DNA of 50,919 nt. Source: Tissierellales bacterium (lineage in GTDB: Bacteria; Bacillota; Clostridia; Tissierellales; JAOAQY01). Below the pieces are notes generated by a model. The model was not told the origin of the DNA, did no database searches, and saw only the letters and a program-made list of their open reading frames with translations. Location of the stretch: NCBI GenBank assembly GCA_025210965.1, contig JAOAQY010000158.1, forward strand, positions 1-50,919, in the 5' to 3' direction. The translations under genes were made by a program, and so were the position numbers. Shown here piece after piece: positions 1 through 9,088 of this stretch; position 1 is the stretch's first letter, and the number at the start of each line of letters is the position of its first letter.

Positions 1-1
1 A

Positions 2-1102
2 ATGCTTATAGCATTTGCGTGGAACATTTTATTAGTTGCATTTAGAAAGTACACTAAGGTTCGTCCATTATTTATTACTGGACACATTATGTATCAGCAA
101 TCAGCAGTACTTCTTTGGGCATTATACACAGTAATAGAAGGCGTAGATGTTCAAGTATCTCCTATGTTAATAGGTGTAACAGGACTTCTAGTTGGAACAT
201 ATTGGTCAGTAATGTCAAACTTAGTAATAGAAGCAACTCAAGAGGTTACAGATGGAGCAGGATTTACACTTGGACATCAACAGATGTTTGGCGCATGGCT
301 TGCTTATAGAGTTGGTGGCTTAGTTGGTAAAAAAGAAAATTCGGTAGACAATGTTCAATTGCCTGGATGGCTTTCTGTTTTTAATGATAATATAGTTTCA
401 AATGTGGTTCTTATGACAGCATTTGTTGGAACTATAATGGTGGTTATCGGCAAGGAAGCATTTGATTATAATACTAGTAAATATTGGTTTGGAACATATA
501 TATTTGAAACAACAGCATACTTTGCAGTATATATTACTATAATATTAACTGGAGTAAGAATGTTTGTTGCAGAACTTACTACTTCATTCCACGGTATATC
601 TGATAAGTTGTTACAAGGTGCAGTACCAGCAGTTGACTGTGCTGTAACATTTGGTTATGCGCCTAATGCACCGACTTATGGATTTATATTTGGATTCTTC
701 GGACAAATTACAGCAATTGGTGCGTTAGTTGCAATGAAATCACCGATTCTTATCATAGCTGGATTTATCTGTTTATTCTTTGATAATGGAACACTTGCTA
801 TATTTGCAAATAAATCAGGTGGACGTAGAGCAGCTGCGATTATTCCATTTTTTGCAGGTATGATTCAAGTTTTAGGATCAGCGCTTGTTCTTACAGTTCT
901 TAAGGAAAGTGATCTAGTTATTGGATGGATGGGTATGTTTGACTGGGCTACGCTTTGGTCAGGAACGGTACTTGCTAGTAAGGCAGTTGGTATAGCATTC
1001 CCAATAGCACTTATCGCAGGATTGTTAGTGTTACCACAATTACATTACAAGAGATATAAAGAAACTTACTTTACAACAATGAGAGATACAAGAGCTAAAT
1101 AA
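2..1102 (+). CDS. ulaA: PTS ascorbate-type transporter subunit IIC, 5' truncated
   Basis: Membrane channel subunit of a PTS permease of the ascorbate (UlaA/SgaT) family; it would import L-ascorbate with phosphorylation by the IIA and IIB proteins encoded about 1 to 2.6 kb downstream. The visible 366 residues are a polytopic, Gly-rich membrane protein and include the stretch TLGHQQMFGAWLAYRVGG and the conserved FGYAPNAPTYGF segment typical of this family. Full-length family members are about 450-480 residues, so roughly the first 100 residues lie before the window; the ATG at position 2 is internal, not a real start. The UlaG, UlaD, UlaE and UlaF genes that follow support ascorbate rather than another substrate. 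Confidence 0.9.
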   Translation: MLIAFAWNILLVAFRKYTKVRPLFITGHIMYQQSAVLLWALYTVIEGVDVQVSPMLIGVTGLLVGTYWSVMSNLVIEATQEVTDGAGFTLGHQQMFGAWLAYRVGGLVGKKENSVDNVQLPGWLSVFNDNIVSNVVLMTAFVGTIMVVIGKEAFDYNTSKYWFGTYIFETTAYFAVYITIILTGVRMFVAELTTSFHGISDKLLQGAVPAVDCAVTFGYAPNAPTYGFIFGFFGQITAIGALVAMKSPILIIAGFICLFFDNGTLAIFANKSGGRRAAAIIPFFAGMIQVLGSALVLTVLKESDLVIGWMGMFDWATLWSGTVLASKAVGIAFPIALIAGLLVLPQLHYKRYKETYFTTMRDTRAK

Positions 1103-1115
1103 ATAACTAATAGGC

Positions 1116-1164
1116 AAAAGGAAATTGTACAGTAATTATGAAAGAGACTGTGCAATTTCCTGCT
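1116..1164 (+). other. Intercistronic stem-loop
   Basis: AGGAAATTGTACAGT (1119-1133) pairs with ACTGTGCAATTTCCT (1147-1161) through one G-U pair, enclosing a 13-nt loop. No uridine run follows and the next Shine-Dalgarno (1169-1173) starts shortly after, so this looks like an mRNA-processing or stabilising element, or at most a leaky terminator, between the IIC gene and the HAD gene. Confidence 0.6.
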
Positions 1165-1182
1165 TTATAGGAGAAAAAAGAT

Positions 1183-1995
1183 ATGTATAAATTAGCGGTT
1201 TTTGACTTGGATGGAACTTTATTAGATGAGAAACATGAGATTTCAAGAGAAAACAAGGATTCGATACTAAAGTTAGAAGAATTAGGATGCAAAATAGTTA
1301 TAGCTACGGGAAGATCAGATCTTCTTGTAAAAGAATATGTAAAGAAATTGGGAGTTAAGACACCAGTTATTTCGTGTAATGGTGCGATGATAAGAAATCC
1401 CATGACGAAAGAAGTATGGCGAAAGCGAATTATGTCTAGTGAAAAAGTTAGAGATATTCTAAGTATATGTAATGAAGAACAATTTACCTATATGGCATAT
1501 TCTGATGAATATATATTTACTATTCCAAGTAAACGCCTGGAGTATTTTCAAACGAGGAATAAAAAACTAGAAGAAGATTGCAAAGTGCCATTTAGAGTAA
1601 ATGAAAGTATCGATTGTATATTGAAAGAAGAAATTTATAAAATACTGATAATAGAAGAAGATAGCAATAGATTTGAATTGCTTAGAGATAAATTTGTTGG
1701 AATTGAGGGGCTTGAGATATGTCAGTCAAGCAAAGGCCTCATGGATTTTATGGTCGAAGGCACAAGTAAAAGAGGTGCTATAGAATGGTTAGCCGGTGAA
1801 TATAGCATAGATAGAAGTGATATTTTGGCATTTGGTGATAATTACAATGATATTGAGATGCTAAAATTTGCAGGGTGTGCTGTAACTACTGAAAATGCGG
1901 TGGAAGAAGTAAAGGAGATAGCAGATTATGTATCTATACACCACGATGACAATGGAGTGTCTTGGGCTATAGAGAACTATGTATTGAAGAAATGA
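1183..1995 (+). CDS. Cof-type HAD-IIB family phosphatase
   Basis: A 270-residue haloacid-dehalogenase-type hydrolase of the Cof/YidA kind, cytosolic, that dephosphorylates small phosphorylated metabolites. Motif I is DLDGT (residues 8-12, nucleophile Asp8), an ATGR segment carries motif II, and motif IV is GDNYND (218-223). The start has a good ribosome site (taggag, about 9 nt upstream). It lies between the PTS IIC gene and the IIA/UlaG genes, so it may relieve sugar-phosphate stress or act on a pathway intermediate, but the family is promiscuous and the substrate cannot be read from sequence. Confidence 0.88.
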   Translation: MYKLAVFDLDGTLLDEKHEISRENKDSILKLEELGCKIVIATGRSDLLVKEYVKKLGVKTPVISCNGAMIRNPMTKEVWRKRIMSSEKVRDILSICNEEQFTYMAYSDEYIFTIPSKRLEYFQTRNKKLEEDCKVPFRVNESIDCILKEEIYKILIIEEDSNRFELLRDKFVGIEGLEICQSSKGLMDFMVEGTSKRGAIEWLAGEYSIDRSDILAFGDNYNDIEMLKFAGCAVTTENAVEEVKEIADYVSIHHDDNGVSWAIENYVLKK

Positions 1996-2039
1996 TGCAC
2001 AAATGTGCAAAAAGTTGTAAACGCATTGACAAATGTGCA
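1996..2039 (+). promoter_or_regulatory. Operator half-sites and cre-like site
   Basis: TGCACA-AA-TGTGCA (1996-2009) is an inverted repeat, and its right part ACAAATGTGCA recurs at 2029-2039, exactly 30 bp (about three helical turns) downstream. Between them, 2015-2029 matches the CcpA cre consensus WTGNAANCGNWNNCW with one mismatch. The second repeat overlaps the -35 region. I infer a site for the SorC-type regulator encoded at the end of the operon plus catabolite repression; neither is proven. Confidence 0.5.
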
Positions 2040-2054
2040 GTGTGAAATTAATAT
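2026..2054 (+). promoter_or_regulatory. Promoter of the IIA-ulaG-IIB-ulaDEF operon
   Basis: -35 TTGACA (2026-2031), 17-nt spacer, -10 TAATAT (2049-2054). The leader from about 2061 to the ATG at 2104 carries the Shine-Dalgarno AGGAGG. The -35 box overlaps the repeat ACAAATGTGCA and abuts the cre-like site, as expected for a repressible promoter. Confidence 0.65.
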
Positions 2055-2103
2055 ATAATTATAAATCGTATCTGAGTGAAATGCAAAATAGGAGGCAGGC
2101 AAT

Positions 2104-2547
2104 ATGTTTGGAAATTTTGATTTGACAAAAGAATTTATTCAATTTAAAGATGAGGTTAGAGATTGGGAAGAGGCGGTAGTAGAGTCTTCGAAACCACTTC
2201 TAGATAATGGCTTTGTAAAGCAGTCTTATATAGATGCAATGATTGAATGCATCAAGGAATATGGGCCATATGTTGTTATTGCACCGAATTTGGCTTTACC
2301 TCATGCGAGACCAGAAACGGGTTCGGTTAAAGTAGGGTTTAGCATAATGAAGTTGAAAAAAGCAGTTGCTTTTTCAGAAGCAGAAGATCACCAAGTTAGG
2401 TTGTTAATTGCACTATCGTGTGTTGATGCAGATATGCATATGAAAATGCTTCAAGGCATAGTTGAAGTTTTTAGTGATAGTTCAAAATTTGAGGCTATTT
2501 TAAATGCTACATCAAAAGATGAAATGCTAGAATTGTTTAAGATATAA
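2104..2547 (+). CDS. ulaC: PTS ascorbate-type subunit IIA
   Basis: Cytosolic 147-residue IIA protein of the fructose/mannitol fold that relays phosphate from HPr~P to the IIB protein encoded at 3694. The active-site motif LALPHARP is intact, with His67 as the expected phosphorylated residue. Length matches UlaC/SgaA-type single-domain IIA proteins. It is the first gene behind the internal promoter and is followed 16 nt later by ulaG. The unusual arrangement is that IIC is encoded upstream and separated from IIA and IIB by a HAD gene and a promoter. Confidence 0.88.
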   Translation: MFGNFDLTKEFIQFKDEVRDWEEAVVESSKPLLDNGFVKQSYIDAMIECIKEYGPYVVIAPNLALPHARPETGSVKVGFSIMKLKKAVAFSEAEDHQVRLLIALSCVDADMHMKMLQGIVEVFSDSSKFEAILNATSKDEMLELFKI

Positions 2548-2563
2548 AAGAGGAGTGGATAGT

Positions 2564-3628
2564 ATGGCAAAAGTAGATGAGATTACAAGAGAAAGTTGGA
2601 TATTGAGTACATTTCCGGAGTGGGGTACTTGGTTGAATGAAGAAATAGAGCAAGAGGTAGTAGAACCTGGAACTTTTGCAATGTGGTGGTTAGGTTGTAC
2701 TGGAGTTTGGGTTAAATCAGAAGGAAATGCAAATATACTTATAGACCTTTGGGTAAAATCGGGGAAAAAGACAAAATCAAACCCTCTTATGAGAGAACAG
2801 CATCAGCATCAAAGAATGATTGGTTGTCTGAAATTACAGCCAAATCTTAGAAATGTTCCTTGTGTAATAGATCCATTTGCAATAAAAGAACTAGATGCAG
2901 TATTGTCGACACATGATCATGGCGATCACATTGACGAAAATGTTGCAGCAGCAGTTCTTCAGAATTGTGATGAAAGTGTTCCGTTTATTGGGCCAAAAGC
3001 ATGCGTCGATTTATGGATTAGCTGGGGAGTCCCAGAAAAACGATGCATAGTTGTGAAACCTGGAGATGTTGTAAAAGTAAAGGATACAGAAATAGTAGCT
3101 CTTGAATCTTTTGACAGGACTGAACTTGTTACAGCTCCAGCTGGAATGATATTGAAAGACAAGCCTGTTAGAGATATGGATACATTAGCAGTTAACTATT
3201 TGATAAAAACACCAGGTGGAAATTTATATCATAGTGGAGATTCTCACTATTCGAATTACTATGCAAAGCATGGAAATGATCACAAAATAGATGTAGCACT
3301 TGGGTCGTTTGGAGAGAATCCAAGGGGAATGACTGATAAGATGTCTTCTATAGATATATTAAAAATGGCAGAGTGCTTGAATACAGATGTTGTTATTCCA
3401 TTCCATCATGATATCTGGACAAATTTCCAAGCTGATCCAAAAGAAATATTGACACTTTGGAATATGAGAAAACACGTATTGGAATACAAATTCACGCCAT
3501 TTATCTGGCAAGTAGGTGGAAAATTCACTTATCCAAATGATAGAGCTAAACTAGAGTATCACTATCCAAGAGGATTTGATGATGCATTTGCTATAGAACC
3601 AGATCTTCCATTCAAAGCATTATTATAA
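2564..3628 (+). CDS. ulaG: L-ascorbate-6-phosphate lactonase
   Basis: Metallo-beta-lactamase-fold hydrolase that opens L-ascorbate 6-phosphate to 3-keto-L-gulonate 6-phosphate, the first cytosolic step of anaerobic ascorbate use. The metal-binding motif HDHGDH is at residues 117-122. The ATG at 2564 is chosen because AGGAG at 2551-2555 lies 8 nt upstream; a GTG at 2555 in frame overlaps that ribosome site. The resulting 354 residues equal the length I recall for Escherichia coli UlaG. The N-terminal segment [19 protein letters not shown] is typical of the UlaG family. Confidence 0.93.
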   Translation: MAKVDEITRESWILSTFPEWGTWLNEEIEQEVVEPGTFAMWWLGCTGVWVKSEGNANILIDLWVKSGKKTKSNPLMREQHQHQRMIGCLKLQPNLRNVPCVIDPFAIKELDAVLSTHDHGDHIDENVAAAVLQNCDESVPFIGPKACVDLWISWGVPEKRCIVVKPGDVVKVKDTEIVALESFDRTELVTAPAGMILKDKPVRDMDTLAVNYLIKTPGGNLYHSGDSHYSNYYAKHGNDHKIDVALGSFGENPRGMTDKMSSIDILKMAECLNTDVVIPFHHDIWTNFQADPKEILTLWNMRKHVLEYKFTPFIWQVGGKFTYPNDRAKLEYHYPRGFDDAFAIEPDLPFKALL

Positions 3629-3641
3629 AAATAGAAATCAT

Positions 3642-3673
3642 GAGAAGTTTTTGATTTTTTTCAAAAACTTCTC
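3642..3673 (+). other. Intercistronic stem-loop
   Basis: A perfect 13-bp stem, GAGAAGTTTTTGA (3642-3654) with its complement (3661-3673), around a T6 loop. It is not followed by a T-run and stands 7 nt before the Shine-Dalgarno of the IIB gene. It probably modulates stability or relative expression of the ulaG and IIB cistrons. Confidence 0.6.
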
Positions 3674-3693
3674 GATTAAAAGGAGTGTTCGAT

Positions 3694-3972
3694 ATGTTAA
3701 AGGTATTAGCTGCATGTGGTAACGGTATGGGATCAAGTATGATAATAAAAATGAAGATAGAAAAAGTTTTAAAAGAAATGGGAATTGAATATCAAGTGCA
3801 TCATTGTAGCGTAGGTCAAGCAACATCGGATGCGAAAAATTTTGATGTAGTGCTTGTATCACAAGCATTTGTAAAGGATTTTTCAAATGCTGGAAATGCT
3901 AAGGTTATAGGATTATTAAACCTTTTATCAGAAGATGAGATTAAAACAAAATTACAAGAAGCATTAGCGTAA
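3694..3972 (+). CDS. ulaB: PTS ascorbate-type subunit IIB
   Basis: Small cytosolic IIB phosphocarrier (92 residues) that passes phosphate from IIA to the incoming sugar bound by IIC. The P-loop LAACGNGMGSS carries the expected phosphocysteine, Cys8. The ATG at 3694 is preferred over an upstream GTG (3685) because AGGAG at 3681-3685 is 8 nt upstream of it. Length and motif agree with SgaB/UlaB-type lactose/ascorbate-family IIB proteins. Confidence 0.9.
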   Translation: MLKVLAACGNGMGSSMIIKMKIEKVLKEMGIEYQVHHCSVGQATSDAKNFDVVLVSQAFVKDFSNAGNAKVIGLLNLLSEDEIKTKLQEALA

Positions 3973-3980
3973 AGACGGCG

Positions 3981-4010
3981 AGGCTGGTTATTGTAAGATA
4001 ACCGCCTTTT
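3981..4010 (+). terminator. Hairpin with short T-tract inside the ula operon
   Basis: GGCTGGTTAT pairs with ATAACCGCC (one bulged T), followed by TTTT at 4007-4010. The stem is GC-containing but the T-tract is short and the next cistron starts at 4033 with its own AGGAGG. I read it as a partial terminator or attenuator that lowers expression of ulaDEF relative to the PTS genes. Confidence 0.5.
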
Positions 4011-4032
4011 ATATATAAAGGAGGATATTAAA

Positions 4033-4686
4033 ATGGAACCAAAATTACAAGTTGCATTAGATAATACTAGCTTAAGTGATGCTATGGGAGCTATAAGAGA
4101 AATTGGAGAGCATGTAGATGTTATAGAAGTGGGAACTATATTGCATGTAGCAGAAGGTTTAGAGCCAGTAAGATGTTTAAGAGCATTGTATCCTGAAAAG
4201 ACGATATTAGCAGATATAAAAGGGGCGGATGCTGGTAGTTTACTTGCAAAACAATGTTTTGGAGCAGGAGCAAATTGGATGACTGTGATTTGCTGTGCGG
4301 AAATCCCTACAATGACAGGTATGCTAGGGGTAGCTAAAGAATTTGGTGAAGACAGAGATGTTCAAATTGAATTGTATGGTGATTGGACTTGGGAACAAGC
4401 AGAATCTTGGAAAGAAGCAGGACTTGAGCAAGTAGTTTACCACAGATCAAGGGATGCACAAGCAGCTGGTAAAGGCTGGGGAGATGAGGACTTAGAAAAA
4501 ATAGGAAAGCTTTGTGATATGGGATTTAAGGTTACTGTAACAGGTGGTCTTACAATAGACGATTTAAAACTATTTAAAGCTTATCCAATATATTGCTTTA
4601 TAGCTGGTAGAAGCATAAGAGATGCGCAGTCTCCATCAGAAGCAGCAAAGTCGTTTAAAGCGGAAATAGCTAAGCATTGGAGCTAG
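4033..4686 (+). CDS. ulaD: 3-keto-L-gulonate-6-phosphate decarboxylase
   Basis: A 217-residue (beta/alpha)8 enzyme of the orotidine-phosphate decarboxylase suprafamily. It converts 3-keto-L-gulonate 6-phosphate to L-xylulose 5-phosphate, with Mg2+. The conserved residues sit where expected: Asp10, Glu32 and the DxKxxD motif Asp61-Lys63-Asp66, plus the phosphate-binding VTGG and IAGRSI segments near the C-terminus. The closely related hexulose-6-phosphate synthases share the fold, but the flanking ulaG and ulaE genes favour the UlaD assignment. Confidence 0.92.
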   Translation: MEPKLQVALDNTSLSDAMGAIREIGEHVDVIEVGTILHVAEGLEPVRCLRALYPEKTILADIKGADAGSLLAKQCFGAGANWMTVICCAEIPTMTGMLGVAKEFGEDRDVQIELYGDWTWEQAESWKEAGLEQVVYHRSRDAQAAGKGWGDEDLEKIGKLCDMGFKVTVTGGLTIDDLKLFKAYPIYCFIAGRSIRDAQSPSEAAKSFKAEIAKHWS

Positions 4687-4690
4687 TTAT

Positions 4691-5554
4691 ATGAATAAAA
4701 AAATGGTACCAATAGGAATATATGAAAAGGCTATACCGAATGCATTTGATTGGTCTAAAAAAATAGAGGTAGCTAAAAGTGCAGGATTTGATTTTATTGA
4801 AATGTCTGTAGATGAAAGCGATGAAAGATTAGCTAGATTAGAATGGACTAAAGAAAAGAGAAAAGAACTCAGAGATTTACTCTACGAAAACAATATGTAT
4901 ATAAATTCTATGTGCTTAAGTGGTCACAGAAGATTTCCTTTTGGCAGTAGTGATGAGCTGAAAAGAAAACGCGCATTTGAAATCATGGATAAAGCTTTAG
5001 AATTGGCGGCTGATTTAGGCATACGAAATATTCAACTTGCTGGATATGATGTTTACTATGAAGAGCATACTGAGATAAGTGAAAGACTATTTATAGAGGG
5101 TTTGAGATACAGTGCAGCTAGGGCAGCGTCTTATAATATTATGCTTTCTATAGAAATAATGGATACGGAGTTTATAGGAACTATAACTAGATGCTTGAAA
5201 TATATAGATCTTGTTAAATCGCCTTGGCTAAAAATTTATCCAGATTTAGGGAATTTATCTCAGTGGACAGATTCGCCGGAAACGGAGCTAGAAAAGGGAA
5301 TCAACCATATTGTAGCAATACACTTAAAGGATACTAAATCTGGAATATTTAAATGTGTGCCTTTTGGAGAAGGTGATGTTAGATTTACTGAATTATCTAA
5401 CAAACTAAAAGAGCTTAGATATAGCGGACCGTTTTTGATAGAGATGTGGGCAGATAATGACAAGGAATACACAGTTGAGGACTCAGTAAGCGAAGTAAAA
5501 CAAGCTAAACTATGGCTTGAAGAACAAATGAAATTGGGTGATTTTAAATGTTAG
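4691..5554 (+). CDS. ulaE: L-ribulose-5-phosphate 3-epimerase
   Basis: TIM-barrel sugar-phosphate epimerase of the AP-endonuclease-2-like family (287 residues) that converts L-xylulose 5-phosphate to L-ribulose 5-phosphate. Recognisable segments are the N-terminal [10 protein letters not shown], the [15 protein letters not shown] stretch, [10 protein letters not shown] and the C-terminal FLIEMW with its metal-binding glutamate. It starts 4 nt after ulaD and overlaps ulaF by 7 nt, which indicates translational coupling. Confidence 0.93.
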   Translation: MNKKMVPIGIYEKAIPNAFDWSKKIEVAKSAGFDFIEMSVDESDERLARLEWTKEKRKELRDLLYENNMYINSMCLSGHRRFPFGSSDELKRKRAFEIMDKALELAADLGIRNIQLAGYDVYYEEHTEISERLFIEGLRYSAARAASYNIMLSIEIMDTEFIGTITRCLKYIDLVKSPWLKIYPDLGNLSQWTDSPETELEKGINHIVAIHLKDTKSGIFKCVPFGEGDVRFTELSNKLKELRYSGPFLIEMWADNDKEYTVEDSVSEVKQAKLWLEEQMKLGDFKC

Positions 5555-6243
5555 AATCTTTGAAAAAAGAAGTATTTGAAGCAAATCTTGAATTAGTTAA
5601 GCAAGGATTGGTCATATACACTTGGGGAAATGTAAGTGGAATAGATCGTGAAAAAGGCTTAATAGTAATTAAGCCTAGTGGAGTGAATTATGATATAATG
5701 AAACCAGAAGATATGGTGGTTATGAATTTGGACGGAGAAGTGGTAGAAGGTAATTTGAGACCTTCATCGGATGCTCCTACTCATTTGGAGTTATACAGAC
5801 AATTTAAAGACATAAAAGGAGTTGTTCATACGCATTCATCTTGGGCAACGTCTTGGGCGCAAGCAGGAAGAGATATTCCTTGTTATGGTACAACTCATGC
5901 AGATTATTTTTATGGTGCAGTACCGTGTACTAGAAAACTTACCAAAGAAGAAATTGATGGTGAGTATGAACTAAATACTGGTAAAGTCATAGTGGAGACA
6001 TTTAAAGAGAGAGACTTGGAACCACTAGAAGTGCCTGGCGTTATAATAACAAGTCATGGACCATTTTCATGGGGAAAAAGTCCCAAAGATGCAGTACACA
6101 ATGCTAAAGTGATAGAAGAAGTTGCAAAAATGGCTTATAGGACAGAAAAAATAGATATGAAAGTTGAAAATATTGATGAGAATCTATTGAATAAACATTA
6201 TTTGAGAAAGCATGGTGCTAATGCATATTATGGGCAGAAATAA
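5548..6243 (+). CDS. ulaF: L-ribulose-5-phosphate 4-epimerase
   Basis: Class-II aldolase/epimerase fold, 231 residues, zinc-dependent, giving D-xylulose 5-phosphate that enters the pentose-phosphate route. Zinc ligands are visible in [17 protein letters not shown] (HxH) and in the downstream [12 protein letters not shown] histidine; GNVSG and [12 protein letters not shown] are family signatures. AraD and SgbE are paralogues with the same chemistry; location in the ula operon is the reason for the ulaF name. The start overlaps the ulaE stop. Confidence 0.92.
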   Translation: MLESLKKEVFEANLELVKQGLVIYTWGNVSGIDREKGLIVIKPSGVNYDIMKPEDMVVMNLDGEVVEGNLRPSSDAPTHLELYRQFKDIKGVVHTHSSWATSWAQAGRDIPCYGTTHADYFYGAVPCTRKLTKEEIDGEYELNTGKVIVETFKERDLEPLEVPGVIITSHGPFSWGKSPKDAVHNAKVIEEVAKMAYRTEKIDMKVENIDENLLNKHYLRKHGANAYYGQK

Positions 6244-6264
6244 ATGAATTAGGGAGTCAGCTTT

Positions 6265-7206
6265 ATGGAAAATGAAAGATATTTACTCATTGAAATAGCA
6301 GTTATGTATTATTTAGAGGGAAAAACACAAAATCAAATAGCAAAGGAACTATATATATCTAGGCCTAAAGTGTCCAGAATGTTAAAAAAAGCTAAGGAAC
6401 TAGGTGTTGTGGATATAAGCATTAACTATGACTGCGATATGTTAGAGCTTTTGCAAAATGAAATTAAGGACAGATTTGGTATTCACAATGTCATGCTTGT
6501 GAAAACATTATCTAGTTACGAAGATACGGTAAATGAAATCGGAAAAATGGCAGCAAAGGTACTGATAAAAGAAATTAGAGATGATATGACCATAGGCATA
6601 TCTTGGGGACATAGTGTTCGTTCTACAGTATCGCAGCTTAAAAAGCAAGAATTTCAAGACTTAAAAGTAGTTGAACTCTTTGGAGCAATTAGTTATGATG
6701 CAAATAGTATGCTGAGCATAGGCCGAACTCTAACTAGCAAGTTAGGCGGAAAGCTCTATCCTTTGCCAGCTCCAATATATATAAATAACGATATAGCTAG
6801 AGACGCTGTGTTGAATACACCTGTGGTAAAGAATACTCTTGATATGATTGATAACTGTGATTTGGTTTTAAGTGGATTAGGAGCTTTAGAACAAGGGATT
6901 ATACAAACTGTTTGGGATGAGTATATAGAAGCAGATTCAAAGGATAGGATTAAAGCTGATGGTGGTGTTGGATTTTTATGTGCACACTTTTTTGATCAAA
7001 ATGGTAAGTTTCTAGATATTCCTATAAACCACAATATAATTGGAATATCTACGGAAAAAATTAAAGAGCATAAACTCATAGTAGTAGCTGGTGGATTAAA
7101 GAAAGCTAAATCAATATTGGGTGCGCTAAGAGGCGGATATATAGATACACTAATTTCTGATGAAGATACACTCAAAGAAGTGTTGAGATTAGCTAAAAAT
7201 AAATAG
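6265..7206 (+). CDS. SorC/DeoR-type sugar-binding transcriptional regulator
   Basis: A 313-residue SorC-family regulator. The N-terminal helix-turn-helix lies around residues 18-50 (KTQNQIAKELYISRPKVSRMLKKA) and the rest is the sugar-phosphate-sensing domain with GISWGHSVRST, DLVLSGLGAL and the terminal VVAGGLKKAKSILGALRGGYIDTLISDE signature. It is the last gene of the ula operon, 21 nt behind ulaF, so I infer that it senses a pathway phosphosugar and acts on the operator-like repeats at 1996-2039. This differs from the DeoR-family UlaR of enteric bacteria. Confidence 0.88.
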   Translation: MENERYLLIEIAVMYYLEGKTQNQIAKELYISRPKVSRMLKKAKELGVVDISINYDCDMLELLQNEIKDRFGIHNVMLVKTLSSYEDTVNEIGKMAAKVLIKEIRDDMTIGISWGHSVRSTVSQLKKQEFQDLKVVELFGAISYDANSMLSIGRTLTSKLGGKLYPLPAPIYINNDIARDAVLNTPVVKNTLDMIDNCDLVLSGLGALEQGIIQTVWDEYIEADSKDRIKADGGVGFLCAHFFDQNGKFLDIPINHNIIGISTEKIKEHKLIVVAGGLKKAKSILGALRGGYIDTLISDEDTLKEVLRLAKNK

Positions 7207-7222
7207 AAAAGAATTTATTTTG

Positions 7223-7262
7223 AGAAGTTTTTTCAGTTTATATTGGGAAAACTTCTTTTTTT
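7223..7262 (+). terminator. Rho-independent terminator of the ula operon
   Basis: AGAAGTTTT (7223-7231) pairs with AAAACTTCT (7248-7256), and a T-run extends to 7262. The stem is AT-rich but the position right after the last gene and the T-run fit a terminator. Confidence 0.7.
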
Positions 7263-7308
7263 ATGTAAATTATTCGAAATGATTATTTTTGAAATTGTAA
7301 TTAAAGGA

Positions 7309-7314
7309 TATAAT
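7309..7314 (+). promoter_or_regulatory. -10 box upstream of the patatin gene
   Basis: Perfect TATAAT in the context GGATATAATAAATAAG, 43 nt before the start codon. No convincing -35 hexamer lies 16-18 nt upstream. Confidence 0.45.
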
Positions 7315-7356
7315 AAATAAGAACGGATTTATTATATTATAAAGGAGGAGTTTTTT

Positions 7357-8586
7357 ATGTATGGAGTGGTACTAGAAGGTGGAGGAGCGAAGGGCTCTTA
7401 TCATATAGGCGCTTATAAGGCTATTTTAGAATTGGAAATACCAGTAGGATTAATAGCTGGAACATCGATAGGTGCTGTTAATGGTGCAGCTATGGCGCAA
7501 GGAGATTTTGATAAAGCATATGAACTTTGGTGGAATATAAAAAACTCTATGGTTTTTGATGTTGAAGACCAACATATTGAAAAGTGGAAAAATTTAAACA
7601 TAGACATGGAGACGTTAGATTATATTGCGAGCAAGCTTAAAGATATAATTGGTAAGGGAGGGCTAGATACTAGTGTTATGAGATCCCTATTGGAAAATAT
7701 AATTGATGAGCAGAAACTGAGAAATTCAGAGATAGATTTTGCTTTAGTAACGGTTTCACTTAGTGATATGAAACCAGTAGAAGTATATAAAGATGATATA
7801 CCAGAAGGCGAAATCATCTCATATATACTTGCTAGTGCTAGTTTTCCTGGGTTTAAAAGTGAGCCTGTTGGTGGAAAATTATTTGTGGATGGAGGAGTAT
7901 ACAATAATTTACCTATAAATTTGGTTTATCAAAAAGGTTACAAAGATATAATTTCAATTAGAACTCATGGATTAGGTAGGGAAAAGAAAAATGTACTGCC
8001 TAAGGGTGTGAAAAATATAATTATAGAGCCTAGAGAAGAGCTAGGAAAAACTTTGGATTTTGATGAAGATGTAGCACGATATAATATTCAATTGGGTTAT
8101 TATGATGCTATGAAAGCGTTAAAAAACTTATTTGGTAAAAAATACTATATAGATCAAATGTTTGATGAAAAATATTTTTTGAGCAAATTAATGGATATAG
8201 ATGGTAGTATTATAGAGATAATTAAATCCAAAATGGGAGAAAAAGATGAGTTGCCGGCTAAAAGGTTCTTATTTGAGAGTATGATACCTAAAATCATAAA
8301 AATGCTAGAGTTAGAAGAAAATACAACTTATGAAGAATTGGTATTATCGCTCTACGAAGTTTTAGCACAAAAATATGAAATTAAGAGATTTGAGATATAT
8401 GATGCAAGAGATTTCATGGAGATAGTTGAAAAAGAATATGAAAAACGCAAAGGCAATGCTAGGAAAAAGCAAAAACAAAGTTTGATTCCAGGAACATGGC
8501 TTTGGGGGGAGCAAAAAAAGAAATTGTTAGAGGAAATTGCTGCATTAATTATTGATAGTGCTGATTTTTTAGTGAATAATAACTAA
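7357..8586 (+). CDS. Patatin-like phospholipase
   Basis: A 409-residue patatin-family acyl hydrolase. The oxyanion-hole motif GGGAKG is at residues 8-13, the nucleophile elbow GTSIG has Ser37, and the catalytic Asp178 is in VDGGVYNN, so the Ser-Asp dyad is complete. The last 150 or so residues are a charged extension without a domain I recognise. There is no signal peptide, so the enzyme should be cytosolic. It has its own promoter-like -10 box and a strong ribosome site (aaaggagg), and sits before a GNAT gene with a 43-nt gap. Confidence 0.88.
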   Translation: MYGVVLEGGGAKGSYHIGAYKAILELEIPVGLIAGTSIGAVNGAAMAQGDFDKAYELWWNIKNSMVFDVEDQHIEKWKNLNIDMETLDYIASKLKDIIGKGGLDTSVMRSLLENIIDEQKLRNSEIDFALVTVSLSDMKPVEVYKDDIPEGEIISYILASASFPGFKSEPVGGKLFVDGGVYNNLPINLVYQKGYKDIISIRTHGLGREKKNVLPKGVKNIIIEPREELGKTLDFDEDVARYNIQLGYYDAMKALKNLFGKKYYIDQMFDEKYFLSKLMDIDGSIIEIIKSKMGEKDELPAKRFLFESMIPKIIKMLELEENTTYEELVLSLYEVLAQKYEIKRFEIYDARDFMEIVEKEYEKRKGNARKKQKQSLIPGTWLWGEQKKKLLEEIAALIIDSADFLVNNN

Positions 8587-8629
8587 GGTATCGGGCATAA
8601 ATGTAATAGTATAGAAGAGAGGTGTTGCT

Positions 8630-9004
8630 ATGATAAGATTTGATAACAACAATAAGATAAAAGCAAAGGAAATTATGAATGTTTTTGATAGTGTAGGAAT
8701 TAATAAAGATGAAAAATCTATAGTTCAAGCTTTTGGAGATTCTTATTATATCACAGCATATGACGGGAAAAAGTTAATAGGTTTTGTAAGAGCTCTTACT
8801 GATTATTACTATTATGCGGTTATATATGATTTTGTTGTTCACAAAGACTATCAAAATAGAGGAATTGGTAGTTTTATGATGAAAGAGATAGTTAATAATT
8901 TTGAAGGGTTAGAAATTGCAGTGGTAAAAGCAGAAGGCATAGAAAATTTTCTAAAAGAGCATGAGTTTAACTATGATGGCAAAGCGATGTTTTTAAAGAA
9001 ATAA
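8630..9004 (+). CDS. GNAT-family N-acetyltransferase
   Basis: A 124-residue acetyltransferase of the GNAT fold. The acetyl-CoA-binding motif A is visible as VVHKDYQNRGIGSFMMKEIV (the Q/RxxGxG/A pattern), following the beta-strand YAVIYDFVV. Ribosome site agaggtg lies 7 nt upstream. It may be cotranscribed with the patatin gene. The acceptor substrate cannot be inferred. Confidence 0.85.
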   Translation: MIRFDNNNKIKAKEIMNVFDSVGINKDEKSIVQAFGDSYYITAYDGKKLIGFVRALTDYYYYAVIYDFVVHKDYQNRGIGSFMMKEIVNNFEGLEIAVVKAEGIENFLKEHEFNYDGKAMFLKK

Positions 9005-9036
9005 AATTAAGTTGTGTTTGATTGAATAATTTTAAT

Positions 9037-9065
9037 TTTACAAAAAATGCATAATAATGTATAAT
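9037..9065 (+). promoter_or_regulatory. Promoter of the YfcC-type transporter gene
   Basis: -35 TTTACA (9037-9042), 17-nt spacer, -10 TATAAT (9060-9065). Transcription from about 9072 would give a leader of nearly 130 nt that contains the structured element at 9089-9169. Confidence 0.7.
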
Positions 9066-9088
9066 GGTGATAGATATAAAAAGTTAAA

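Noticed and set aside
1107..1403. 98-residue minus-strand reading frame over the start of the HAD gene
   Set aside because: Antisense to a well-supported gene; the low-complexity translation has no family features.
2959..3162. Minus-strand frame inside ulaG
   Set aside because: Shadow of a gene with an intact metal-binding motif and full family length.
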